DNA of 51,235 nucleotides from DASXVX01 sp036504075 (lineage in GTDB: Bacteria; Bacillota; Sulfobacillia; Symbiobacteriales; Symbiobacteriaceae). A program made the position numbers and the translations under genes. Every line of letters starts with the position of its first letter. Position 1 is the stretch's first letter. The notes under the pieces are model-generated. The model had not been told where the DNA came from and ran no database searches. It saw only the letters and a list, made by a program, of their open reading frames with translations. The stretch spans positions 1 through 51,235 of the forward strand of contig DASXVX010000049.1 in the NCBI GenBank assembly GCA_036504075.1, written 5' to 3'. Positions 23,856-32,339 of this stretch are shown piece by piece.

Positions 23856-23967
23856 ACCGGGGCGTTAGTCCCTTCGGCTTCTTGATCGACAACGTTTGCA
23901 GCAGGGGAAGCGAGCCGGACAGCGAAGCCGATATGCGGATGGAAGTTCGCAGAAGCAGGTGAGGTGC

Positions 23968-24099
23968 ATGCGGTTCAACGGCCAAGTCGTCGTGGTGACG
24001 GGCGCCGCCCGGTCCATCGGACGGGCCGTGGCAGAGGCGTTTGCGGCCGAGGGCGCTCGGGTCTTCGGGGCGGATGTGTGCCCCGGGCCGGAGACGTAA
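23968..24099 (+). pseudogene. N-terminal fragment of a short-chain dehydrogenase
   Basis: Forty-three residues beginning MRFNGQVVVVTGAARSIGRA form the first Rossmann unit of a short-chain dehydrogenase/reductase (TGxxxxIG), ending at GADVCPGPET and a TAA. The ATG at 23968 has AGGTGAGG before it, so the original start region survives, but about 200 residues with the catalytic Tyr-x3-Lys are gone. It is a 3'-truncated remnant. Confidence 0.8.
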
Positions 24100-24210
24100 T
24101 CCCGCCCGCTCAGGCGATCTTGAGATTTTGTGGCGTTGGCAGAGGAAGAGACCGCAAGCCTTGGCGTATTCCCCGCGGGTGTTCGAATGAGGCCGATTTA
24201 ACGTGTCCTG

Positions 24211-24310
24211 CCATGGAACCAATTGCACAGAATCAGAAAGAATTGCGCCGAATCAGATGAGATCGCAGGGAATCGCATGAGCTATTCCCGGATTGATCTC
24301 GGATTCCGGC
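24211..24310. repeat. Degenerate decamer array 1 (10-bp period)
   Basis: Successive 10-base units read AATTGCACAG, AATCAGAAAG, AATTGCGCCG, AATCAGATGA, GATCGCAGGG, AATCGCATGA, with weaker units on both sides. The common core is (G)AAT-[TC]-[GA]-C. The phase is exact for at least six units (24221-24280). A 10-bp period cannot keep one reading frame, so this is not coding. Confidence 0.8.
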
Positions 24311-24450
24311 CGGCTGACAGCCGTGTTTGAAAAACCCGGCCAGAGAAGGCTTGGCGGGTTCGAAGTCATGCCCTTCCATCCTGCCGGAATTCGGCGGGTA
24401 ATCGGCGGCAACCGAAATTGAACGAAAACCTTTGAAGCGGCTTGAAAAAA

Positions 24451-24520
24451 GAATTGCATGGGACTAGACGGAATCGCGTGGAATGAAAAAGGATCGCCTG
24501 GGATGATGACGGCGCCGGGT
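24451..24520. repeat. Degenerate decamer array 2 (10-bp period)
   Basis: Units read GAATTGCATG, GGACTAGACG, GAATCGCGTG, GAATGAAAAA, GGATCGCCTG, GGATGATGAC in exact 10-bp register. The GAATCGC/GGATCGC core matches array 1, 170 bp upstream. Confidence 0.78.
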
Positions 24521-24573
24521 GTGACCAGGGTGTACAGCCGTGGACCGGCGCCCGAGCCTGCCTGCGCGTAGAA

Positions 24574-24610
24574 AGACCCGCAAGCTTTGGTGGAAAAGGC
24601 TTGCGGGTCT
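24574..24610 (-). terminator. Terminator after the histidine kinase gene
   Basis: A perfect 12-bp stem (AGACCCGCAAGC with GCTTGCGGGTCT) and a 13-base loop. On the minus strand it is followed by TTCTAC. It lies 46 bases after the kinase stop. Confidence 0.7.
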
Positions 24611-24655
24611 TCTTGCGATTTCGGGCTGCGTGGTCGACGGGGCAGGAATCGCTTC

Positions 24656-25717
24656 TTAAGCCCTTCCCACCGGCAACGTGACGACAAAAGTGCTCCCCGC
24701 CCCCGGGCTTGACTCCGCCCGCACCGTCCCGCCGTGCAACGCCACCAGGCTCCGGACAATCGCCAGCCCCAGCCCGCTCCCCCCGGTGGCCCGAGACCGG
24801 GCCTTGTCCGCCCGGAAAAACCGGTCGAAGATCTGCGCCAGGTCCGCCGGAGCGATGCCCGGCCCCGTGTCCGAGACCTGCACCGTCACCGCCTGCCCGT
24901 CGGCCCACGCCCGCACCGCCACCCGGCCCCCCGGCGGCGTGTAGTGCAGGGCGTTGGCCAGCAGGTTCACCAGCACCTGCCGGATGCGGTCCGCATCGGC
25001 GTCGACCTTCGGCAGGACCGGCGCCACGTCCGCCACCAGTGCGATCTGCTTGTCCGCCGCCACCGGCTCCATGCTGTCCACAAGGTCCGCGATCAGCTCC
25101 CCGACGTCCAGCGGCGCCAGGTTCAGAGAGAGGCGGCCCACCTCGGCCAGCGACAGGTCCCGCACGTCGTCCACCAGGCGGGTGAGCGTGATCACCCCGT
25201 CCTGCAGGCGCAGAATCTGCTCGGCGTTCAGGGGCACAAGGCCGTCCTGCATCATCTCCAGGCGGCCTTTCTGGACCGCCAGCGGATGGCGCAGTTCGTG
25301 GGCCACGTCGGCAAAGAACTGGCGCCGGACCCGCTCCTCGGCCGCCAGCCGGTCCACCATGCGGTTAAAGGCCCGGGCCAGCGCCGCCACCTCGTCGTTG
25401 CCCTCGACCGGCACCCGCAGGGACAGGTCCCGCAGGTCAAGCCGTTCCACCGCATCGTACAGACGGTTCAGTCGGCGGGTGATCACCCTGGCCGTGAAGA
25501 CCCCGGCGGCGCCGGCCACGGGCAGCGCCGCGAAGAGCAGCCGAAAGTTCCAGGGCCGGCCATGGCCGTCGCCGAACATCCCGGTGTGGATCGCCACGCT
25601 GGTCAGCATCATCGTGATCAAGGCCACCCCGATGAAGGCCCATGCCAGCCGGCCGCGCAGGCCGCGGTGGTGGCGGCGGTTTCGGCGCCGCCCGCAAGGA
25701 TTGGCCACGCGTATCAC
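24656..25717 (-). CDS. Sensor histidine kinase
   Basis: The 353-residue kinase has a basic N-terminus, two membrane helices (about 24-42 and 58-76) with only about 15 residues between them, a HAMP domain (about 78-130), a HisKA helix with the phospho-acceptor in VAHELRHPL (about 140) and an HATPase domain (N-box NLLANALHYTPPG, G1 DTGPGI, G2 GSGLGLAI). The very short external loop implies sensing in or at the membrane. Its GTG start overlaps the TGA of the response regulator gene (GTGA). Confidence 0.92.
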   Translation of the reverse strand: MIRVANPCGRRRNRRHHRGLRGRLAWAFIGVALITMMLTSVAIHTGMFGDGHGRPWNFRLLFAALPVAGAAGVFTARVITRRLNRLYDAVERLDLRDLSLRVPVEGNDEVAALARAFNRMVDRLAAEERVRRQFFADVAHELRHPLAVQKGRLEMMQDGLVPLNAEQILRLQDGVITLTRLVDDVRDLSLAEVGRLSLNLAPLDVGELIADLVDSMEPVAADKQIALVADVAPVLPKVDADADRIRQVLVNLLANALHYTPPGGRVAVRAWADGQAVTVQVSDTGPGIAPADLAQIFDRFFRADKARSRATGGSGLGLAIVRSLVALHGGTVRAESSPGAGSTFVVTLPVGRA

Positions 25718-26397
25718 CCCTTTGGCGGCACCAGTTTGTAGCCGATGCCGTGCACGGTCTGGATCAGGTTGTCAGCGCCCAGCTTGTGGCGCAGGCGGCT
25801 GATGTGGCTGTCGATGGTGCGCTCGTAGCCTTCGTAATAGTCGCCGATTGCCGCCTCCATCACCTGCAGCCGCGAGAAGACCCGGTTCGGGTTCCGGGCG
25901 AGTACGGCCAGGAGCTTGAACTCGGTGGCGGTGAGGGCGACCGCCCGCCCGTCTCGCTGTACGGTGTGTGCGGCCAGGTCGATCTGCAAGTCGCCCAGGG
26001 CGATGACGTCGCCGCCGGGCGCCGGCCCGGGCCGGGAGCGGCGCAGCACCGAGCGAATGCGGGCGACCAGTTGGCGCAGGCTGACCGGCTTCACCAGGTA
26101 GTCGTCGGCGCCCAGTTCAAGGCCGAGGATGATATCGGGCTCCTCGTTCCGGGCGGTGAGCATAATCATGGGCGTGCTGCCGCCGGCCCGCACCTGGCGG
26201 GCCACGTCGAGGCCGCTGAGTCCCGGGAGCATCCAATCCAGGAGGATCAAGTCGGGGCGGTGCTCCGCCCACAACTGCAGGGCCTGGACACCGTCGCCGG
26301 CCTCCAGGGTGACGTAGCCTTCGCTGTGCAGGTACGCGCAGATCATCGGCCGTAACTCCAGGTCATCTTCCACGATCAGAAGCAGTTCGTTCGCCAT
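25714..26397 (-). CDS. OmpR/PhoB-type response regulator
   Basis: The 227-residue regulator has a receiver domain (acidic pair DD about 12-13, phospho-Asp in LILLDWML about 55, Lys in YLVKPV about 104) and a C-terminal winged helix ending RTIDSHISRLRHKLG...VHGIGYKL. It is cotranscribed and translationally coupled with the kinase. A GGGAGGAG site lies 14 bases before the ATG at 26397, rather far, so the exact start is less sure. The divergent neighbour is a SHOCT membrane protein, a possible target. Confidence 0.93.
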   Translation of the reverse strand: MANELLLIVEDDLELRPMICAYLHSEGYVTLEAGDGVQALQLWAEHRPDLILLDWMLPGLSGLDVARQVRAGGSTPMIMLTARNEEPDIILGLELGADDYLVKPVSLRQLVARIRSVLRRSRPGPAPGGDVIALGDLQIDLAAHTVQRDGRAVALTATEFKLLAVLARNPNRVFSRLQVMEAAIGDYYEGYERTIDSHISRLRHKLGADNLIQTVHGIGYKLVPPKG

Positions 26398-26525
26398 GAG
26401 TTCTGATAGTTCTCCTCCCGGCGCAGCGTTCCCTGCCCTCAACAAAATCGCCACAACTGCGCAGCACGCCCTCAAAACTGGCCTGCTAACCTGAGTATGA
26501 GATCGACAAGAAAGCGGTGTTGTGT

Positions 26526-26795
26526 ATGTGGGGATATTACGGGTTCCATCCCTTTGGCTTCATTTTCCTGGCGCTGTTGATTGCGTTCGTGGTCTCCCGG
26601 ATGATCTGCTTCCGGCGCTATGGCCGGCGATGCCACGGCTTCCACGACGGGCGGTTCGACGGGCGGTTCGACGGCCGGTTCGACGGGCGGTCTGACGACC
26701 GGTTCGAGGCCGAGGCGATCATCCGGCGGCGGCTCGCCAACGGCGAGATTACCGACGAGGAGTACCAGCGCCTCAAGGAGACCCTGGCCAAGTAA
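26526..26795 (+). CDS. Small SHOCT-domain membrane protein
   Basis: An 89-residue protein with one hydrophobic helix (about 8-26), a repeated linker of GRFD units (four copies in residues about 42-56, encoded by 12-bp tandem repeats) and a C-terminal SHOCT motif (EAIIRRRLANGEITDEEYQRLKETL). SHOCT motifs bind or multimerise with other proteins; the role is unknown. Starts at GTG 26517, TTG 26520 and ATG 26526 are all in frame; the ATG gives the usual MWGYYG opening. It diverges from the two-component genes and is probably regulated by them. Confidence 0.82.
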   Translation: MWGYYGFHPFGFIFLALLIAFVVSRMICFRRYGRRCHGFHDGRFDGRFDGRFDGRSDDRFEAEAIIRRRLANGEITDEEYQRLKETLAK

Positions 26796-26811
26796 GGCGC
26801 CAGGCTCAACC

Positions 26812-26846
26812 AGCCCGCCATCCGATTACAAGGGTGGCGGGCTTTC
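26812..26846 (+). terminator. Rho-independent terminator
   Basis: A 9-bp stem (AGCCCGCCA with TGGCGGGCT), a 14-base loop, then TTCCC, 16 bases after the SHOCT gene. Confidence 0.65.
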
Positions 26847-27115
26847 CCGTATGCGCCCGCATGTCCGCGATTTTCTTGCCCATCCTATACGGTTGGCCCC
26901 CGTACCCAGCGGTGACGCGCCGAATCTTATTTTGCGGCGTGTACTTTTTTGCGAACTTGGTCAGCAAATTTCCCGCCGCTTGCAGGGCTTTTCCGGCGTA
27001 ATCTCTAATTTATTCCTGATACCCATTTGTGCCTGAGTAATATCCTTATGCTTGCAAAATCAGACATAATATTGGAATGACTTTCTAGCTACGACCTCCT
27101 GGAGGTGACGGCACC
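26847..27115. other. AT-richer leader before the HD-GYP gene
   Basis: No gene is seen. A weak hairpin CGCCG...CGGCG at 26918-26939 is followed by a T-run. CATAAT at 27065-27070 is a possible -10, without a good -35. No known riboswitch could be matched by eye. Confidence 0.4.
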
Positions 27116-28261
27116 GTGTACTTGGTCCGGACCAACACGATCACAGACGGCATGCGTCTAGGCAAAACCCTTGCTTCGGCGAGTGGCAAGGTACTGCTGA
27201 CGGCCGGCACGGCACTCAAGGAATCCTATATTGAGCCCTTGCTGGCCCAGGGAGTCGCATCCGTATACATCATTAACGAACTGGCTCCCGATGTGGAGCC
27301 GCCGGATGTCGTTACACAGGAAGCCCGCAACGCGCTCACCACGGAGATCAATACGGTCCTGAACCAGGTAAACCAGGTCTTCCAGGACGCGAGCCGGAAG
27401 CGGCTCTCCCAGTTTAGCGTCGGGCTGGACGGCGAGCGGCTGAAAGTCGCCGTGGGGCGCGTGGTGGACGATATTCTCACCAACCCCGGCGTGGTTTACA
27501 ACCTGCAGGACATCCGGTCCGCCGACGAGTATACCCTCGGCCACTCGGTGAACGTCTGCATTCTCTCGACGCTGCTGGGGACGGTCATGGGCTACAACCC
27601 CACCGAACTGAAGGATCTGGCGACCGGCGCCTTGCTGCATGATATCGGCAAGGTGGCCACCCCGCCGGAAATCCTGAACAAGGCCGGACAGCTTACCGCG
27701 GAGGAGTTCCAGATCATGAGCCAGCATACCACCATCGGGTGGATGATGCTGAAAGACCAGCGCCAGGTGCGCTATACCGCCGCCATCATCGCCCTGCAGC
27801 ATCACGAGCGCTGGATGGGCGGCGGGTACCCCCGGGGACTCAAAGAGGAGCAAATTTACCGGCACTCCCGCATCTGCTCCGTGGCCGACTGTTTCGATGC
27901 CATGACCTCCGACCGGGTCTACCGGAAGGGCATGTCGCCGGCCAAGGCCCTGGAGACCATGCTGAACGGGATGCCAGGGTTCTTCCAGCCCGGCTTGGCC
28001 TGGTCGTTCTGCCAGTGCGTGGCGCCGTATCCGGTCGGTTCCATGGTGGAGTTGAACGACGGGCGGCATGCCGTCGTGGTGGCTGTCACCCGGGGCAAGA
28101 CTTTTGCACCCCGGATTCGGGTGCTCAAGGACATTGATGGCAACGACCTGGCCGGCCAGTTCGAAATGGAGATGGAAGAGCATCCGGAACTGAAAATCGC
28201 GCGAATGGTGGCGGAGGACTCACCGGAGTTCGCCCCCGCCGTCGTTGACCAGATGCGTTGA
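27116..28261 (+). CDS. HD-GYP domain phosphodiesterase-like protein
   Basis: The 381-residue protein has an N-terminal DUF3391-like region (about 1-60) and an HD-GYP domain with LLHDIGK (about 175) and HHERWMGGGYPRGL (about 225), which normally degrades cyclic di-GMP. The signature Asp of HHExxDGxGYP is replaced by Met here, so activity may be altered. A C-terminal domain of about 80 residues follows. GTG 27116 lies after CTGGAGGTGA. A chemoreceptor gene follows on the same strand after a terminator. Confidence 0.87.
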   Translation: MYLVRTNTITDGMRLGKTLASASGKVLLTAGTALKESYIEPLLAQGVASVYIINELAPDVEPPDVVTQEARNALTTEINTVLNQVNQVFQDASRKRLSQFSVGLDGERLKVAVGRVVDDILTNPGVVYNLQDIRSADEYTLGHSVNVCILSTLLGTVMGYNPTELKDLATGALLHDIGKVATPPEILNKAGQLTAEEFQIMSQHTTIGWMMLKDQRQVRYTAAIIALQHHERWMGGGYPRGLKEEQIYRHSRICSVADCFDAMTSDRVYRKGMSPAKALETMLNGMPGFFQPGLAWSFCQCVAPYPVGSMVELNDGRHAVVVAVTRGKTFAPRIRVLKDIDGNDLAGQFEMEMEEHPELKIARMVAEDSPEFAPAVVDQMR

Positions 28262-28284
28262 CGGGGCCGTAAGGCCCCGTTTTC
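28261..28284 (+). terminator. Rho-independent terminator of the HD-GYP gene
   Basis: ACGGGGCC-gtaa-GGCCCCGT followed by TTTC overlaps the stop codon by one base. Two further perfect 7-bp hairpins follow, at 28287-28303 (GACTGAC/GTCAGTC) and 28322-28338 (CTTTTGC/GCAAAAG). Confidence 0.75.
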
Positions 28285-28539
28285 GCGACTGACTCCGTCA
28301 GTCGCCGGAGCGGCCGGCAGACTTTTGCGAAGCAAAAGGCGGGAGGCAACTGATTTTATGGGCGTGTCTTTTATGGCCAGGCGGTCTTCGCTCGCTTGCA
28401 GGAATTTGGGATCGCCTATAAGATATATGAACAACACCGATGACCTGCCGCCCACGGCGGTGAATCTCGCCACCCGCCCGTCGCGTCACGCACCAACTGC
28501 AGCCTTCTTCGCAGATCAATACCCAGGGGGCGGAATTCT

Positions 28540-30408
28540 ATGAAGCTGCGCCTGTCCTTCATGACAAAACTACTTGCCGCATCCATCGTCCCGCTCCTGT
28601 TCCTGGGCTTCGTGGGGTACCGGGGATATACGGCCACGGAGCAGGTGCAGACCGCCATGACTACCGTTCAGAGCAGGGCCGACCTGGCGCGGGCGGCTAC
28701 CCAGGCCCAGGCCGATTTTTACCTGGCGGTGGCGAACCTGCGGGGGTTCATGCTCTTTTCGGACCCAAAGGCCGTCGAGGATTTTCGTAGCGCCATCCGG
28801 GAGATTATGACCCTCATGGACCAGGAGATCAAAATCACCGACGTTGCGCAGATCAAGACGGAACTGCGTGGCGTGCAGGACGTCGCGATCAGCTACAGCG
28901 CCGTTGGCGAAATGATCATCGTCCTGACGCAGGCCGGGGACAAGGAAGGCGCCATGGACAAAATCACCCGCGAAGGGCTGCCCCTGGTACAGAAGGGGGC
29001 CAGCCTGACCGTCCAGGTGATCACGGACAGCCGGGCGGCGGCCCAACAGCAGTACGATCGGGCTGAACGCGATGCCGAGACCACCCAGATGACGATGCTC
29101 TGGGTCATCGGCGTTGCGGTGTTGGTCGGCATTCTGTTTGCGGTCGCGGTCGCCCGCGGGCTGGACCGGCCGGTCCGGCTGCTGGCGGCCCACGCCGAAC
29201 GGATCGCCACCGGCGACCTGACGGCCGCCGACCTGCACGTCTCCGGCCGGGACGAGCTTGCCGATTTGGCCGGGGCGTTCAACCGGATGGTCCGGAACCT
29301 CCGGGACCTGATCCAGGGGGTGACCGGCTCCAGCCAGACGGTGCTGGATACGGCGGACGATCTGACCCGGACGACCGGGCAGGTTACCCAGGCGGCAGGC
29401 GCCGTGGCCCAGGCGGTCCAGCAGGTGGCGCAGGGCGCTGCAACCCAGGTCGAATCGGTCAAGAGCGCCAGCCGGGTCATGGGCGAACTGCGTGCGGCCG
29501 TGGGGCAGATCGCCGACGGCGCCATGGAGCAGGCCAGGGGCGCCCAGGAGACGTCCGCCGTCGTCAACCGGGTGGTGACCGCCATCGGCGCAGTCTCGGC
29601 CAAAGCAGAAGCCGTCTCGGCCGCATCCGGGCAGGCGTCGGCCGCTGCCCGTCAGGGCCACGCGGTGGTGCAGCGCACCACTGAGCGCATGGCCTCGATC
29701 CGGGAAACGCAGCGGCAGTCGGCGGCGATGATCGGCGAACTGGGGCGGCTCTCCGGGCAAATCGGGGAAATCACGCAGGTCATCACCGACATTTCCAGGC
29801 AGACGGACCTGCTGGCACTGAACGCCGCAATCGAAGCGGCCAGGGCCGGCGAGCATGGCCGGGGCTTCGCGGTGGTGGCCGATGAGGTGCGCAAGCTGGC
29901 GGAGCGGTCGGGCGTTTCGGCCCGGGAGATCGCCGAGCTGATCTCCGGCATTCAGGCTTCGACCGTGCGGGCCGTGCAGATGACCGGGCAGGGCACGGCG
30001 GAGGTGGAGGAGGGCGTCAAGCTGGCGGCCGATGCCGGCCGGGCGCTGGCAGAAATTCTGGCGTCCGTGGAGCAGACCACCCGGGATATCGGCGATATCA
30101 GCGTCGCAGCCGGGCAGATCCAGGCCTCCAGCCGGGAGATGGAGCAAGCGGTTCAGGCGGTGGCGGCGGTCTCCGAGGAGAACACCGCATCTTCCGAACA
30201 GATGGCGGCCGGCGCGGAGCAGGTGACCGATTCGGTGGGTGGCATCGCCGCCGTCTCCGAGCAGAACGCTGCCACATCGGAAGAGGTCGCGGCCTCCGTC
30301 GAGGAGATGAACGCCGCGATGGAGGAGGTGGCCGCTTCGGCCCAGTCGCTGGCGCAAGTCGCAGCGCAACTGCGGGACCAGGTGGGCCGGTTCAAAGTTC
30401 CGGCCTGA
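28540..30408 (+). CDS. Methyl-accepting chemotaxis protein
   Basis: The 622-residue chemoreceptor has an N-terminal membrane helix (about 10-27), an extracellular four-helix-bundle sensor (about 30-185), a second helix (about 188-208), a HAMP domain (about 210-262) and a long coiled-coil signalling domain. The hairpin tip reads ITDISRQTDLLALNAAIEAARAGEHGRGFAVVADEVRKLAERS. It should couple an unknown ligand to CheA/CheW. The ATG at 28540 follows AGGGGGCGG. No che genes are in the window, so it is an orphan receptor. The leader holds hairpins and a TATAAG at 28417. Confidence 0.95.
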   Translation: MKLRLSFMTKLLAASIVPLLFLGFVGYRGYTATEQVQTAMTTVQSRADLARAATQAQADFYLAVANLRGFMLFSDPKAVEDFRSAIREIMTLMDQEIKITDVAQIKTELRGVQDVAISYSAVGEMIIVLTQAGDKEGAMDKITREGLPLVQKGASLTVQVITDSRAAAQQQYDRAERDAETTQMTMLWVIGVAVLVGILFAVAVARGLDRPVRLLAAHAERIATGDLTAADLHVSGRDELADLAGAFNRMVRNLRDLIQGVTGSSQTVLDTADDLTRTTGQVTQAAGAVAQAVQQVAQGAATQVESVKSASRVMGELRAAVGQIADGAMEQARGAQETSAVVNRVVTAIGAVSAKAEAVSAASGQASAAARQGHAVVQRTTERMASIRETQRQSAAMIGELGRLSGQIGEITQVITDISRQTDLLALNAAIEAARAGEHGRGFAVVADEVRKLAERSGVSAREIAELISGIQASTVRAVQMTGQGTAEVEEGVKLAADAGRALAEILASVEQTTRDIGDISVAAGQIQASSREMEQAVQAVAAVSEENTASSEQMAAGAEQVTDSVGGIAAVSEQNAATSEEVAASVEEMNAAMEEVAASAQSLAQVAAQLRDQVGRFKVPA

Positions 30409-30499
30409 GTGGCGTGGGCGTAACCAATTTGAAGTAGGCAGGAAGCGGCAGTCCCGATCCCGAATTCTTCTGGGTTTGACGCCAGAGGAGGGCCTCGTC

Positions 30500-31759
30500 T
30501 TGCAGTCGGAACCGGTCACCTGTCTCGGCATGACCATGGAGCGGCGCGTTCGCCGCAACTTTCTTTGTGATGCGATTAACGCCGGCCTGTTTGGTGCCTA
30601 CATCGGCATCACCGGCCCGTTCACCCTTGCCCTGGCCGTGCGGCTGGGCGCGAGCAGCCTGGAAGTGGGGCTGCTGGCCGCGGCGCCGTTTGCCGTCAAC
30701 CTGCTGTCGCCGCTCTGGGCCCGGCTGTCTGCCACCGCCCGGAAAGTGCCCTGGGTGGTCATTCCCCACGCCATCTGGCGGGGTGGGATGGGGCTGATTG
30801 GTTTCATCAAGAATCCGGCGCTGTTTACCGGCATGTTCGTCGCCACCAACGCGGCCGTGGCTGCCAGCAACCCGGCCTACGGGGCGCTCATTCAGAAGAT
30901 CTATCCCGCGCCCATCCGGGGCAGGCTGATGGGCTACGCCCGGCTGGCCATGGCGGCGATCATGCTGCCGACGACGCTGATAGCCGGGCGGCTCCTGGAC
31001 AGGTACGGGCCGGCCTGGCTCTACCTGGCGGCCGGCCTTATCGCGCTGACGGGCATCGGCATTTTTGGGCTCATCCGGGAGCCCGAAGGGCCAGCCTCAC
31101 CCGCCGGGGCGCCGACGCCCGCCCCAACACCGGTGCCGGCCAGGGCGGCGACCCCCGGGGCGCTGGCGGGGCTGAAGCTGGCGTTCAGCGACCCGGCCTT
31201 CCGGCGGTTCCTGGTGGCGGCGGTGGTCTTCCACGGGGGCGTGCTCATGGCCTCGCCGCTGTATGCGGTCTATCAGGTGCGGCGGATGGGACTCTCCAAT
31301 GTGCAGATCAGCTATCTCTCCATTGCCTGGAATGTGGCGTGGCTGGCGGCCTTCGCGTTCTGGGGCCGGGTGGTCGACCGGAAAGGTCCGCGTCCGGTGG
31401 TCATCGGGGCGGCGGCGTTTTACCTGGGGATGCCGCTGGCCTATGCCCTGGGCGGCGGCACTTACGTACTGGCCGTCGCGGGTGCGCTCTGCCAGGGTGT
31501 GGCCGACGCCGCCATGGACCTGGGCGGCTGGAACCTGATTCTGACCAAGGGGCCGGAGCGGGTGGGACCGTATACGGCGGCCGCCATGACCGCCGCGGGC
31601 GTTCGGGGTGCCCTGGGGCCGCTGCTGGGCAGCTGGCTGCTCTCCGGCGTGGGGTTTGAGGCGACCTTTGTGACCTCGGCGGCGCTGGTGCTCGTGGGCT
31701 TGCTGCTCTTTGTGTCCGGGCGGGAGGTGCGGCGGGCGGCTACGGCTGTCGCTTCGTAA
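30500..31759 (+). CDS. Major facilitator superfamily transporter
   Basis: A 419-residue, 12-helix MFS protein with a Pro/Ala/Thr-rich cytoplasmic linker between helices 6 and 7 (about 205-225). The motif WGRVVDRKGPRPV after helix 8 is the second MFS signature; the first (WARLSATARKVPWV) is changed. The substrate cannot be told. TTG 30500 is chosen because GAGGAGG lies eight bases upstream; the TTG at 30476 has no site. Confidence 0.88.
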   Translation: MQSEPVTCLGMTMERRVRRNFLCDAINAGLFGAYIGITGPFTLALAVRLGASSLEVGLLAAAPFAVNLLSPLWARLSATARKVPWVVIPHAIWRGGMGLIGFIKNPALFTGMFVATNAAVAASNPAYGALIQKIYPAPIRGRLMGYARLAMAAIMLPTTLIAGRLLDRYGPAWLYLAAGLIALTGIGIFGLIREPEGPASPAGAPTPAPTPVPARAATPGALAGLKLAFSDPAFRRFLVAAVVFHGGVLMASPLYAVYQVRRMGLSNVQISYLSIAWNVAWLAAFAFWGRVVDRKGPRPVVIGAAAFYLGMPLAYALGGGTYVLAVAGALCQGVADAAMDLGGWNLILTKGPERVGPYTAAAMTAAGVRGALGPLLGSWLLSGVGFEATFVTSAALVLVGLLLFVSGREVRRAATAVAS

Positions 31760-31878
31760 TTTTGCGTCGAAACCGCCGGAAGGTTTTCCGTAGTCCGGAC
31801 CGGAAATGGGGCGCTAAAGGCCCTGTAACCCTTATCCGCCAAGCCACAGAATCCATTTTTGCTCGCGCCGCCCGTGGG

Positions 31879-31907
31879 TTGCATTTTTGCAAGTGTTGGT
31901 GTAAGAT
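31879..31907 (+). promoter_or_regulatory. Promoter upstream of the small gene at 32043
   Basis: TTGCAT (31879-31884) and TAAGAT (31902-31907) are spaced by exactly 17 bp. A hairpin ACCCGGTG...CACCGGGT (31988-32012) lies in the resulting 5' leader of about 125 bases. Confidence 0.65.
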
Positions 31908-32042
31908 GGGACAGTCGCAGGGAACCTATGACCGGGGTGACCCGGGGCGCCCGCACACATCGTGCTTTTCCAACACGCTTATCGCATACCCGGTGACAGC
32001 AATACACCGGGTCTTACTTTTCCGGAAAGGGGGATGTCCAAC

Positions 32043-32267
32043 GTGGATGTCTGGTCGATTCTAGAACACGGGGGCGGTAAGACAATGGCGGTCAGCCGCG
32101 AGGATGTCCTGAGCAAGCTTTCGGGGCTAGCAAAGGATCGCGGAAACTGGTACATTGAACGGCTCCTGGTTAGTGATTCCGATGGCAACCGGTACGTGCC
32201 GGAAATCGGGCAGGATGGTAGTGTCCAATTGGTCATGCGTACGGGTTCGGGGAAGCGCCGCAGATAG
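32043..32267 (+). CDS. Small protein of unknown function (74 residues)
   Basis: No family is recognised. The reading SREDVLSKLSGLAKDRGNWYIERLLVSDSDGNRYVPEIGQDGSV, ending in a basic GKRRR tail, has a composition typical of real coding sequence. GTG 32043 lies ten bases after AAGGGGG; an ATG at 32034 is too near that site, and an ATG at 32085 is also possible (60 residues). It has its own promoter, a leader hairpin and a strong terminator, which together support expression as a single gene. Confidence 0.6.
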   Translation: MDVWSILEHGGGKTMAVSREDVLSKLSGLAKDRGNWYIERLLVSDSDGNRYVPEIGQDGSVQLVMRTGSGKRRR

Positions 32268-32301
32268 CGGCGTTCTCTATGGTGCCCGTCATAATGCGTA
32301 A

Positions 32302-32332
32302 GGCCGGTGCAAATCCCTGCACCGGCCGTTTT
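32302..32332. terminator. Terminator between convergent genes
   Basis: A perfect 10-bp stem (GGCCGGTGCA with TGCACCGGCC), a six-base loop, then GTTTT on the plus strand; the modC end lies eight bases beyond. Confidence 0.85.
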
Positions 32333-32339
32333 CATGCCC

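Larger units (their letters stand above)
24100..24655. other. Non-coding stretch with 10-bp periodic repeats
   Basis: No gene is supported over 550 bp. Two arrays of a degenerate decamer (see the entries at 24211 and 24451) fill much of it; between them, 24386-24430 shows similar AATTCGG/AATCGGC/AACCGAA steps. The words AGACC-GCAAGC-TTGG occur at both about 24148 and 24575, hinting at a partial duplication. The stretch ends with a terminator for the histidine kinase gene. Confidence 0.7.

Noticed and set aside
23644..24228. N-terminal extension of the sqr-like gene to 24228
   Set aside because: The added residues contain two copies of the upstream DNA element, which happen to stay in frame because the copies are 84 bp apart. 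The FAD motif starts properly at the ATG at 23643, after GGGAGGG.
24211..24520. CRISPR array
   Set aside because: The unit is 10 bp and degenerate and there are no spacers or cas genes. The same reasoning excludes the 9-bp arrays near 39.7 kb and the 15-bp repeats in the kinase gene.
28285..28539. Cyclic di-GMP riboswitch between the HD-GYP and chemoreceptor genes
   Set aside because: The context is suggestive and hairpins are present, but I could not find the conserved GEMM core or its receptor loop pairing.
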